Assembly: GCA_964017065.1 (NCBI GenBank)
Contig: OZ024786.1
Coordinates: 6,577,047-6,641,046 of the forward strand
From: Haliclona indistincta
Taxonomy: Eukaryota > Porifera > Demospongiae > Haplosclerida > Chalinidae
DNA length: 64,000 nucleotides
Reading direction: 5' to 3'
Position numbers and translations under genes: made by a program. Below, piece by piece: positions 52,503 to 63,200 of the stretch. Position 1 is the first letter of the stretch; the number at the start of each line of letters is the position of its first letter. The notes under the pieces are model-generated. The model did not search any database and was not told the DNA's origin. It was given only the letters and a program-made list of their open reading frames with translations.

Positions 52503-54158
52503 TTATGATGTAGCACTATAAGAAATGTAGTTTTGAAGGATTTCTCTTCGTTCTTCCATATACTCCTCCTCCTGGTCTAACCACCTCTCATGAGTGTCTT
52601 CAATCATTCCCTGCACATTGACTATCTCGTCTCGCTGTCGGTAGCGGTAACGTCTGGACACACATGAGAACAGCACCAGAGACACCAGGATCAGAAAGCC
52701 CTTGACTCCCTCACAGATCAGCCAGGACCTCCTCTCAATGATGAGATTGTCTAGAATGCCTACTACTAGGTACCTGATGCTGAAGGTGGCATACCACAGA
52801 CCAATAAACAGTCCCTGGGTAGTGCGAGGAGCCTGGGCACAGATGAACTCAAGCACTGTCACGGAGACAAGCAGAGAAGAGAGACCATTGAGGAGCTGAG
52901 GAATGATGAACCACAGGTAGGTGTTGTCAACTGGAATTGATAATTGGTGATCACCTATTTGACTGTCAAGACACTAATAACTAGGGAGATATTTTGAATA
53001 GTTATAGTTATGGTGTTGTTGCCAGTGGGAGGAGTCATGATTTATAACCACTGTGATATACAGGACAAATTGCACTAGTGAGAAGTACAGACCAATCCAC
53101 ATTTTTGTGAGCATTCGAATAGTTTTAACTTTTGGAATAATCTTGATGATGACCAGTCGATACAGTGGTATACCCACCACTGTGACAAGAGCAGTTAAAT
53201 GTTGTGGATTAATCACAATCAGTAGCAGTACTGGTAGTGAAGGACAGCTGGTCCTCTGGAGCTGTATTGGAGCAGAGTAGCCATCTCCTGCTAGATGGTA
53301 TCCAAACAGACACAGGAGGAGTGGTAGGATGCGTAGGAATGTCTTGGTGTCCTCCACCTCCTCATTGGTGAATGGTCCTCCATACTTGTTCTTTCCCAGG
53401 TCAATACGACGTGGAATATCCTCCTCCCAGTAGGTGAAGGCACTGCGACGCTCAGGGACCTTGTGCTTCCAAGAGTACTTGAGAACTTTGTAGATATTCT
53501 TGAATGGATTGAGACCTGCTTTCTGAATGTAGAAGTGTTTCTTAGAGACACAAAATGCAATTATGAGTATTATGTTGATCATAGCTAAAACTATAGTTAC
53601 GGTGATGGATGCTGATTTCGTGATTATAACACTTGAGCCGAGCAAATTCGCTTGATATCCTTCATACACATAGAACAGCGCCAGTCCACCAACACTTTGA
53701 GCCCAGTAGTACCAGTGGATGAAGGCAATCAGCTTTGGTGTGGGAGCCTCTAGTAGTTGATCCAGTCCAAACTGAATGATGTTAGCTTCAAACAGACCTA
53801 GACCAATTATGTACAACATTGTTCCGACAAATGCAATCACGTCTGTTGGCGGTTTATGAAATGTTTGAATGTGTCCAAATACAGTTGCTATTGTGTCGAT
53901 TAGAAGATAAATAGAACTAACAAAACTGATGATTGTCAATATGATCGATGAAGCCTTCAGTACACGATACCTGGTCAGGTAGACATCAGCTAGATGACCC
54001 AGCAGTGGGTACACCAGGAGTAGTACTCCTTGTCCAGCTATTAAACTTATCGTTGTGTCAAAGCTTGATAGTGTAAACAGGTATCTTTTCTTGCTAGCGT
54101 TAGTGAGTGCCAGTCCTAAGCTGCAGAAGATCACTATTAAGCATCCACGTACCTTCAT
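52503..54158 (-). pseudogene. SLC15/POT-like copy C, inverted, nonsense codon
   Basis: From ATG 54158 (MKVRGCLIVIFCSLGLALTN) the frame is open for 394 codons to TAG at 52974-52976, inside the extracellular loop (SKYLPSY, stop) where copy C has AAA. Beyond it the same frame continues to the normal tail (REILQNYISYSATS) at 52503, so one codon separates two intact halves. Within the second half, MTVLEFICAQAP and a changed serine codon are minor differences. A 2-kb hAT element sits six bases before the start codon, and the TATA-like box of the twin gene is deleted, so expression is doubtful as well. The truncated product would lack TM10-TM12. Confidence 0.85.
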
Positions 54159-54164
54159 TTCGAT

Positions 54165-56212
54165 TAGAGCTGGGCGATAGTGAAAATATCACTATCGTGA
54201 TATTTTCATAGAAAAATATCACGATAGTGAAACTATCACGATATTTAAGGTAGGACAGGTGTCTAAATTCATCTCTTGGATTTTTGTTAGTTTTACGGCA
54301 TATGTATATTTTAGACTGATAAGTAAATTTCCAGCTTTACAGTACAGAATTCTGATTGGTTATGGAGATATACTACTTAAAAATATCACTTTTAATGATA
54401 TTTCATTCATGAGCGCGATTTGCAGTAAAAAATACAGCTATATGCCAAACCACAGGCTACACAACGTTTCCATATTTGGAACAGTATTAGCTAAGCGTTT
54501 GCTTGTGTCATTAAATAGAATAACGACTAAAAATATGCGCGTGGAGAACAAGAAAGGACTGATCTGTACAGAACCACGAAGCCTGGCAGGCTCATACTCA
54601 GCAAAGGAGTATCAGCAGTACTCAAGAATTGCTACATGGATTCTTCAACAAGTTTGCGTTGTTCTTAGCAGAGGCCGCATCAGCAGGATCCAAGTCGGCT
54701 GCTCTAGGCAGTGTTTACACAATGTAGCTAAAAACGACGAGCATTGAGAACAATTCTCTTTGTGATTGCGGCCTCTGCAGAAAAGTTAGCTCTTTGCGTC
54801 CCCTAAACCACTGTGAAACTGAAATTACTGTATCTCTTTCTGTCAGCGAGAAAAACAAGATAATGTACTTTTACTACACTTTACAACGACGAACATTTTG
54901 CAAAACCTAAAAACTTTGAAACTTTCATTTGTACTGTGCATACAAACAAACATTTCTACTTTAACTATTTGAAAAAATAATGTCCTTAGCTTGCTCTGTT
55001 CTACCACAATAATTATTTGTATTAGTATACCAAAAATTCACACCTTCACACCTGTCCTACCTTAACGTTTTTTTGTACAGCGGTTTCATGTCTTCTTGCC
55101 GGGAAGCCATTGAAATGTTAATGAATACCGTTCATTATGAATCGTTAGCACTTCGAGTGCGAGTTATATTAACGTCATCTGGAGCGCTAGCGTAAACGGT
55201 GCGGTATGGTCGATCGAGTTCGAGTCAAGTAAAGCTCTGCCCCTTAACTTACTGATCTATTCAATATGGCTGTTCGCACGACTTGTGAGCCAACGCGGTC
55301 CAGCGCTTATCCTGATGATCTAAGATGGCGCATGGTGTACCAACATGACTCGAAGCACTGGACTTGACGTACGAGGCCATCGCAGCCAACAGCCAAGTTA
55401 GATGGATGATTACTAAGACCAGCACCAAAAGAAGAGGGCTGATAGTAGCCAGGGAATGGAGCCCAGGGCGAATAGCGCCACGATTGATCCATAGTTGAAG
55501 GCTACACGTCGAGCTAGCTACACGCGCCACGTGGCCTGGTTTAGATCGGACTCCGCCTCTTTCGATTCGTACGAACATTCGATTCGTACGAACTTACCGC
55601 GCGCTATAGCGCGCGCTAGCTCAATCGATCCGGGCCAAAGAATGCATTTCAAGGGCTTAGCGAATTAACAGGTCACGCTCTACGCTTTACGCTCTACGCT
55701 TTTTCCTTGCAAGAAGTCATGAAACCGCTGTACAACACGTTATATTTTGGCATCATACTTAAGAAAATCACAACAGTACAAGTACACTACCAAATATACT
55801 AACAGAATAGTTAACATTACTATGTAGAACAGGATCATTTTGCATTGATAGTATCATTGACAACATGTCCTGCATGGCTGAACACTCGTTCACATGGGAC
55901 AAAGCTAGGTATATTTGCTAGTTGAGACAATAGTGGATATCTCACTGAAGGACACCCTGATTTGTAGCTTCCTCTTCTTTAAACTGGCATAACTCAATTA
56001 AGCTGTTCTTCTAAAGAAGTACGATTCTTCTGTGAATTCTTCAGCAGTCCCAGCTATAAATTCTAGCTTGATTCTAGTAATTTGTGTTGTCCTATTCTTA
56101 AAACATAGTAAATTCAATACGTGGTTTGGTATCACGATAGTGCGATTGTTACTATCGTATCACGATAGTGTGACTACTATCACGATAGTGAATATACTAT
56201 CGCCCAGCTCTA
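54165..56212 (-). mobile_element. hAT element, decayed, 8-bp target duplication
   Basis: Ends TAGAGCTGGGCGATAG at both sides (right reversed) and a perfect direct ATTTCGAT at 54157-54164 and 56213-56220. The left arm shows the uninterrupted site next to the start of copy C. Many ATCACGATAGTG repeats lie at both ends. On the - strand at about 55,825-55,985 a fragment reads YPLLSQLANIPSFVPCERVF followed by SHAGHVV, the hAT C-terminal dimerisation motif (ERVFS.AG..V). The remaining transposase is not recognisable, so it is probably immobile on its own. Confidence 0.88.
55825..55985 (-). pseudogene. hAT transposase dimerisation-domain remnant
   Basis: About 45 codons with VRYPLLSQLANIPSFVPCER and VFSHAGHVVNDTINAK, then a TGA. 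YP.L..LA and CERVFSHAG are landmarks of the hAT dimerisation region. It lies inside the element 54165-56212 and defines its sense as the - strand. Confidence 0.7.
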
Positions 56213-56770
56213 ATTTCGATCATTGTTTTTGTGCTATTGTATGTGTGGTGGTTATGAGATACGATCTTGATGATTCTCTGCTATCTTTAAAGAGTAGTGT
56301 GTCTTTAGTTAAGATCTGAATAACATATGCACTAACAAGTCTGTACGAATATACATTTGTTGAATCAACTTAAAACTAATGCATTCTTGTGTGAGTTGTA
56401 CTCAATTGTACTCCAAACGGTTGTTTAGTCTTTTTTACTTTGCTTTGTGTAAGTAGAACGAACAGGTTTGTAGAGATTTTATAATATTTTATTAATATCG
56501 ATTGTCGGGTGTTGACAGTTACAAATTTAGCATGATTGAGCGCTATGCAGAGCACCATTCGATACAGTCCTACATCCACTACAGAGATGGTGTGTCTTTT
56601 CCAGCTTCGGGCAATTTTGCACTGCTCAACAAAGAACTACCAAGTTGAATATGTCATCCAGTCTTCTTTTTTATATAGCGCTTGATATAATAATAAGTCT
56701 TCGCATTTATACACTACAGCTGATTGCAGAAAATGTGACTCTCAGTTTTGACGGACTACAAGGATTATTT

Positions 56771-56840
56771 ATTTGTGGTCAACACCACACCTCTCCCTAT
56801 ACTAGCATGTACAGGGAGAGGTGTGGTGTTGACCACAAAT
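56771..56840. repeat. Perfect 28-bp inverted repeat, second copy
   Basis: Arms 56771-56798 and 56813-56840, loop 56799-56812 (reverse complement of the loop at 9611-9624). No mismatch in the stem, although the surrounding arms have diverged by a few percent. Confidence 0.75.
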
Positions 56841-56998
56841 ATGTTATAACTTTAGGTTTCAGTACATGATTTCACTGCCACTGGTATTGTTTTCACCCAG
56901 TTTTCAGTAAATCTTGACATGATCAGGTAACATCATGTAGCTCGGATAAATATTATTAGCTCATACTATTATGTAGCTCATACTTTATTTAGCTCACA

Positions 56999-57278
56999 CC
57001 TAGAGCGAATAAAAAGAAGGTGCGTTCAACTCTAATGCACGCAACAGAAATATCCAAATGCTAACTCCACCACGTGCTTCGTGCGGTGCACGTGAGGCTT
57101 ACTTTCTTCTGTGATTTTCAAGCTGTTTGCTGTCAGCTATGGTCCTTCTTGTAGGCAGAAAGGATAAGGCAGACAGATTAGCTGGCGATCTGAACATCAC
57201 ACACGTCAAAAGCTACCAACCGGCGAACAACGTTTGGATACATTGCAGCTAAACGCTCCTTCCCCTTATGCTCTCCTG
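56999..57278. mobile_element. CAGGAG MITE, inverted copy of 9157-9428
   Basis: One end is intact (CTCTCCTG at 57271-57278); the other reads CCTAGAGCGAAT, with the terminal CAGGAG mutated. Orthologous to the left-arm MITE. Confidence 0.6.
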
Positions 57279-57403
57279 CTCATACAGTATGTAGCTTGTA
57301 CATTATGTACCTTTGGTTGATTGTGTATGTATATTATAATTATAACGACTGTTTTATTGTGTTTGATGAAAACCAAATGTATTTAATGAAAAATATTGAT
57401 AAA

Positions 57404-59074
57404 TTATAGTGTAGCACTATACGTACTTGGGTTTGCAAAGAATGCTTTTCTCTCTTGCATATACTCCTCCTCCTGGTTAAACCACCTTTCATGAGTGTCC
57501 TCAATCATTGCCTGCACATTGACTATCTCGTCTCGCTGTCGGTAGCGGTAGCGTCTGGACACACATGAGAACAGCACCAGAGACACCAGGATCAGAAAGC
57601 CCTTGACTCCCTCACAGATCAGCCAGGACCTCCTCTCAATGATGAGATTGTCTAGAATGCCTACTACTAGGTACCTGATGCTGAAGGTGGCATACCACAG
57701 ACCAATGAACAGTCCCTGGGTAGTGCGAGGAGCCTGGGCACAGATGAACTCAAACACTGTCATGGAGACAAGCAGAGAAGAGAGACCATTGAGGAGCTGA
57801 GGGATGATGAACCACAAGTAGGTGTTACTTAATGGCATACTTATTGGACGATATCCAACTTGATTTCTAAGGCATTGTCTACTAGGGAGATGGGTATATA
57901 TTTTATCTACATTTGTATGTTCCTGTGGCCAGTGTGGGACATCACTGTTGACAACTATTATGATATAAATTACAACTTGCAACATTGAGAGGTATAGACC
58001 CACCCACATTTTAGTGAGCATTCGAACTGATTTTAAGTTTGGAAAAATCTTGATGATGACCAGTCGATACAGTGGTATACCCACCACTGTGACAAGAGCA
58101 GTCAAATGTTGTGGATTGTACACAATCAGTAGCAGTACTGGTAGTGAAGGACAGCTGGTCTTCTGGAGCTGTAATTGAGGGGAGTAGCCATCTCCTGCTA
58201 GATGGTATCCAAACAGACACAGGAGGAGTGGTAGGATGCGTAGGAATGTCTTGGTGTCCTCCACCTCCTCATTGGTGAATGGTCCTCCATACTTGTTCTT
58301 TCCCAGGTCAATACGGCGTGGAATATCCTCCTCCCAGTAGGTGAAGGCACTGCGTCGTTCAGGGACCTTGTGCTTCCAAGAGTACTTGAGCACTTTGTAG
58401 ATATTCTTGAACGGATTGAGACCAACATTTTGAAGATAGAAAAGTTTCTTCGAGATGCACAGTATTATCAAGACTGTTGTATTGAGAATAATCAGCAGTA
58501 CCATCTGAGAACCTTGTAAAAATGTATCTATCTGTAAGCTTTTGTTATCATAATACAAATTCGCAAATGTTTCTCCACTCGATTCATGATATAAAACCAG
58601 TTCACCGACATTTTGAGCCCAGTAGTACCAGTGGATGAAGGCAATCAGTTTTGGTGTGGGAGCCTCTAGTAACTGATCCAGTCCAAACTGAATGATGTTA
58701 GCCTCATAGAGTCCTAACCCTATAATATACATTATAAAAATAGCAGTCATAACTACTCCTAGGTACATGTGATGAAATACGTTGATGTTTCCAAATATAC
58801 TCGCAGTAATGTCAATACTCTCATATATAATGGCCAATAGACAGACGATAGTCAATATAACCAATGAAGCCTTCAGTACACGATACCTGGTCAGGTAGAC
58901 ATCAGCCAGATGACCCAGCAGTGGGTACACCAGGAGTAGTACTCCTTGTCCTACTAATATTGGGATCCTTGCTGTAACCGTTGCTGTACTCAACAGGTAT
59001 CTCTTCTTACTGACGTTAGACATTGAAAACCCCAAGCAGCAGATGATCACTATCATATAACCCGGCAGCTTCAT
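57404..59074 (-). CDS. SLC15/POT-like transporter (copy B, inverted)
   Basis: The only uninterrupted gene of the right arm: 556 residues from ATG 59074 (MKLPGYMIVIICCLGFSMSN). It is near-identical to copy B, with one histidine or glutamine fewer in the TM3-TM4 segment (NVFHHMYLG against NVFHHQMYLG) and several substitutions (GYSPQLQLQKTS for GYSATIQLQRTS, IVYNPQHL for IVANPQHL, ISMPLSN for LSMPLCN). All core motifs are intact. The AATAAA signals seen after copy B have been lost, so 3' processing may differ. Confidence 0.9.
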   Translation of the reverse strand: MKLPGYMIVIICCLGFSMSNVSKKRYLLSTATVTARIPILVGQGVLLLVYPLLGHLADVYLTRYRVLKASLVILTIVCLLAIIYESIDITASIFGNINVFHHMYLGVVMTAIFIMYIIGLGLYEANIIQFGLDQLLEAPTPKLIAFIHWYYWAQNVGELVLYHESSGETFANLYYDNKSLQIDTFLQGSQMVLLIILNTTVLIILCISKKLFYLQNVGLNPFKNIYKVLKYSWKHKVPERRSAFTYWEEDIPRRIDLGKNKYGGPFTNEEVEDTKTFLRILPLLLCLFGYHLAGDGYSPQLQLQKTSCPSLPVLLLIVYNPQHLTALVTVVGIPLYRLVIIKIFPNLKSVRMLTKMWVGLYLSMLQVVIYIIIVVNSDVPHWPQEHTNVDKIYTHLPSRQCLRNQVGYRPISMPLSNTYLWFIIPQLLNGLSSLLVSMTVFEFICAQAPRTTQGLFIGLWYATFSIRYLVVGILDNLIIERRSWLICEGVKGFLILVSLVLFSCVSRRYRYRQRDEIVNVQAMIEDTHERWFNQEEEYMQERKAFFANPSTYSATL

Positions 59075-59610
59075 CTTGCGGTCACGATTGCTCAATGATT
59101 TAAGAACGTTGCTGTTCTAATGCTTCAACTTTCTGGTTCATACAATGATGATACTGTCTTTGCGTACGAGACACAATAAATAAACTCTATTGTAAGCTGT
59201 TGACCTTTCGTCAGCAGTTTACGACCATGGGTAATTTGTTAGTGAAAGTTGTGGTTTGATAATGTCCGTGTTTTTGAAGATATGAAGAACTACTGTTGCA
59301 ATGCTGCATAAACAGCAGATCATAGCTGCATACAGACTGACCCATGTGTGGTATTAGTTTGTTATTAGTGTCATTGCATCATTACTGATATTCTCAGTAA
59401 ATAATCGATTCTGGTTAACTTTTACATTCAGTTACGAACCAATAATTGTTATGTTATACCTGCTACATATGATCTTTGTTGACTAACCTATAGTACTGAG
59501 TTCATGCAGAAGTATAATGTTTAAAAAAAAGTTGTCTTATTTTTGTACATGGTCTGGTACTATGACTCAGCAATTGAGTTAAAACAGTGTTTCTATAATT
59601 ATGTTGGTAA
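59075..59610. other. Spacer between inverted copies B and A
   Basis: Corresponds to 6386-7329 but lacks the GC-rich foldback block. It must contain the promoter of the inverted copy B. No gene. Confidence 0.55.
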
Positions 59611-61250
59611 TTATTTGTGTTCTTGTTGTGCCAGATATTCCTCGTGCTGAGCTAGTCTTCGTTCATATATTGCTTCAATCATTCCCTGCACATTGACTAT
59701 CTCGTCTCGCTGTCGGTAGCGGTAGTGTCTGGACACACATGAGAACAGCACCAGAGACACCAGGATCAGAAAGCCCTTGACTCCCTCACAGATCAGCCAG
59801 GAGCTCCTCTCAATGATGAGATTGTCTAGAATGCCTACTACTAGGTACCTGATGCTGAAGGTGGCATACCACAGACCAATGAGCAGTCCCTGGGTAGTGC
59901 GAGGAGCCTGGGCACAGATGAACTCAAACACTGTCATGGAGATGAAATAGCATGAAGGCACTGAGGGACTATGAACCACAGATACGTATTAACCACTTGA
60001 TGGTGTGGACTTGATTCTAGTAGATGTTTGAGGCAGTCACGACCAGGGAGGTATTGCTTATCATAGTCATATTGTTGCAAGTGTGTCGTGTTGTAGTTGG
60101 CTACTAGTATAATATAGAAGATGGCTTGCAGTAGTGAGAGATATAGACCAATCCACATTTTTGTGAGCATTAGAATAGTTTTAACTTTTGGAATAATCTT
60201 GATGATGACCAGTCGATACAGTGGTATACCCACCACTGTGACAAGAGCAGTCAAATGTTGTGGATTGCCAACAATCAGTAGCAGTACTGGTAGTGAAGGA
60301 CAGCTGGTCCTCTGGAGCTGTATTGGAGCAGAGTAGCCATCTCCTGCTAGATGGTATCCAAACAGACACAGGAGGAGTGGTAGGATGCGTAGGAATGTCT
60401 TGGTGTCCTCCACCTCCTCATTGGTGAATGGTCCTCCATACTTGTTCTTTCCCAGGTCAATACGGCGTGGAATATCCTCCTCCCAGTAGGTGAAGGCACT
60501 GCGACGCTCAGGGACCTTGTGCTTCCAAGAGTATTTGAGCACTTTGTAGATATTCTTGAATGGATTGATTATACCAGCTGTTTCATTGTAGAAGTGTTTC
60601 TTTGATATGCAAAATATTATCAGGATTGTGGTATTGACCAATAGTAGTAGAGTGAATATGCCGCTAAGAAGGGATGCTTCGATTATCGTGCTTGTGCTGC
60701 TGTTATCGTGGTGTTCTGCGCTAGACAAAGAGAAAACCGTTGCTAGGCTACTTTCATACACATAGAACAGTGCCAGTCCACCAACACTTTGAGCCCAGTA
60801 GTACCAGTGGATGAAGGCAATCAGTTTTGGTGTGGGAGCCTCTAGTAGTTGATCCAGTCCAAACTGAACGGCGTTAGCATGGAATAACCCTTGGCTGATT
60901 TCATAAGTTGCAAAACCAATAGCTAGGAGCACTCCGGTTTGCATGTGGTGCAATACTTGAATGTTCTTAGTTAAAGATACTGCTAGGTCGATTACCAGAT
61001 AAACCAAACCAACAAAGCTAAAGATTGTCAGTATAATCAATGAAGCCTTCAGTGCACGATACCTGGTCAGGTAGACATCAGCCAGATGACCCAGCAGTGG
61101 GTACACCAGGAGTAGTACTCCCTGTCCTGCTAAAGTCACAAACCTTGCAGTAGTTGTTATAGTACCAAGCAGGTATCTCTTCTTACTGATGTCCGTAAAT
61201 GCTAATCCCAAGCAGCAAACAATCACTATCAGGTATCCACTCAGCTTCAT
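59611..61250 (-). pseudogene. SLC15/POT-like copy A, inverted, 10-bp deletion
   Basis: From ATG 61250 (MKLSGYLIVIVCCLGLAFTD) the frame is open for 438 codons and ends just after YLWFIVPQCLHAIS. At about 59,944-59,955 ten bases (TTATACTTGT in copy A) are missing, shifting the frame within TM10. The downstream part, SMTVFEFICAQAPRTTQG to the tail LAQQEHK, is open in another frame to 59611. The total is 1,640 bases against 1,650 in copy A. The predicted product lacks TM11-TM12 and the SQAP-like motif. Confidence 0.87.
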
Positions 61251-62203
61251 TGCTGGTAGTTTTATCGTAGAGTATGCTAGTTAACTTGTTGAGTGTGTCG
61301 TTTATACTTCTCAGCAGTGTTTACTGTCAGTGTATAGTGGTTCGTGTGTATTGTCACTTTATCTTACATAGTTTTATCTCTATAAATTTATGACATGTTG
61401 TGATAGCTGTCTGCTTTGATGATATTCGAAAGTGAAAGCTTTTCAGTAAAAGTGTATTTTGTCTAGCTAGTTTGAACAGTAATAGTTTGGTACATTTTCA
61501 GTTGCAAACGCAAACATTGCAATCCCGAAGCATAAACAAGTCACGTCCATGCAATTTAGCCAAGTTATTATTGGTAATACTTTGCCTTAGTATCAGTTAC
61601 ACTAGGATTGTAGAAATCAAATCAAATGCATTTTATGTGGTTATAATCATTCGAGAGATCGCTTTTTAAAAAAGTGTTTGCTTGAGGAGCGCAAGGCGAT
61701 TTGAATTGGGTTCTCTAATTTTCCTTGAACGAATGTCCCAGAATTCTCTTGGTTGGTGTGAAGTTTCCCTTCAGCAAATGTAACCCTACATAATAATTAT
61801 GTTTTCTAAGCTACGATGTTTATAGCACACTGACCAAAGTAATATTGTTACTTTCTGGGCGACAGCAAAGTCTCTCCCTGTTCAATTTTTGTGTCATCAC
61901 TTTATTTTGAACTTTGCAGTTCAATGACTGATTATCTGAAACAAAATGATAGAACAATACTTATAACAATACTAAATACTTATACTCAACACCACAACTA
62001 TTCAACACTATTCACCACTACACTATTCAATGTAAGGTAACTAATTATTTGTGGTCATATTTCAAATCCCATTTTGATTCTCACAACACTTGTACCTTTC
62101 ATCTTATTTGTCCTTGTAACTCTTGTCATGCGTCTGGTCTTTATATTTAATTATTTTATTGTTGTGTTTGTTTATATCAGGCTCTACATGTCTGTATGTA
62201 GTA
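61251..62203. promoter_or_regulatory. Upstream region of inverted copy A
   Basis: Mirror of 3782-4735 at about 97% by eye in the part compared. It should contain the promoter of the 61250 gene. An ORF at 61472-61669 and its left-arm partner are parallel by duplication; there is no reason to call them genes. Confidence 0.4.
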
Positions 62204-63027
62204 CAGTGCTTCCAGTCTAGACATTCCAAAATTGCACATTTCACTAACATGAAATGTTTTTACTCATAAAAACTAAACGATAGAATTTATAGCAGTCAAA
62301 CTTGGTGAGAAGGCTGATACATCCTTCTAGAGTAAGTGTGCTTAGTCTAAACTGCAAGCCTTACTTGATCTCAAAGATACTAATGGCGAAGTGGCAGTTG
62401 TCGGAAACACCCAATTAGCTTTTATTTTTAGACCATAAAATCTGTAAGAAGCTTAGTTAAGGAAAAATCTTCGGTTTGCAGGCGAACAACTAGTTCATCT
62501 ACCAAATACTCTAGAGCCAATGCTTAACTATCACACAAACTAAAGTTCGGTCCAAAACAAACTCAAAAATCAACAAAAAATCAACGTCAGAAAGTTTTTA
62601 GACTCAAAAATCTGCAACTTTGCGAGTTAAGAAAAAGCGCTCCGCAGGCAAGTAGCCTTATGCCTTAGCTAATCACAGCTCTTCGCTCATGGCTGTAACT
62701 TACACCGTCGGCGAATACGAGGTGCTGGTAGCAGCCGGGTCAGTGTACATTTGGATCAGTCAATATTCTATTAATTAAAAGAATAAAAAAGGACTAAAAT
62801 CTGTATTTTCCATTTTTCAAATATGCAATTCTAAGTGTCAAAAACCAATTTTCAATTTTCTATTGCTGCAAGATCGAATTGACATAATCGACGTACTCGC
62901 CGTAACGTAACGGACCAGGACTCGGTCCAAAGCGAACACACCCTTTGTGACACCCACAAATAAAATGGCGACTAGCAGTGCAGTATGAATCTGTAGTGTA
63001 AGAGGAAAAACAGCTGAGCTGTCGTCC

Positions 63028-63099
63028 ATGCTGACGGCCGGTGTGCTAGTGACTGCATGGATCATAGCACTAGGCTCTGAGTTGTGTCTCATCAACCAG
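63028..63099 (+). CDS. Possible signal-peptide exon
   Basis: ATG 63028 opens 24 codons (MLTAGVLVTAWIIALGSELC, then LINQ) that look like a cleavable signal peptide or a membrane anchor and end at CAG|GTACGC, a plausible donor in phase 0. A pyrimidine-rich acceptor at about 63,580 (CTCTCCACAACACAG) would add only VLYVIRWVCIMPCKADKRS before a stop. No homology is recognised, and chance is a real alternative. Confidence 0.2.
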
Positions 63100-63142
63100 G
63101 TACGCGTGACCCTCGAGGTAGAACCGTAGTGAGACGTACTTC

Positions 63143-63200
63143 GGTGAGAGAGAGAGAGAGTGTGTGTATTCCTCCTTTATTTGTGTGTGTGTGTGTGTGT
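63143..63200. repeat. GA and GT simple repeats
   Basis: A GAGA run (about 63,147-63,161) passing into GTGTGTG, and a (TG) run at 63,182-63,200. Confidence 0.85.

Larger units (their letters stand above)
56221..57403. other. Spacer mirrored from 9004-10241
   Basis: Contains the second copy of the perfect hairpin and of the 9157 MITE. Against the left arm it lacks about 40 bases that include the TATA-like box. The region just after the inverted copy B stop reads CATTAAATACATTTGG where copy B has two AATAAA signals. No gene. Confidence 0.6.
45686..62203 (-). repeat. Right arm of large inverted duplication
   Basis: Reverse-complement counterpart of 3782 to about 15.6 kb, longer because of inserted elements (49095-49692, 49765-50445, 50450-52252, 54165-56212). 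Outer homology stops at 62,203, after which the next bases (CAGTGCTTCCAG) are unrelated to the left arm. Inner homology continues to the N gap as rearranged spacer. Confidence 0.9.
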
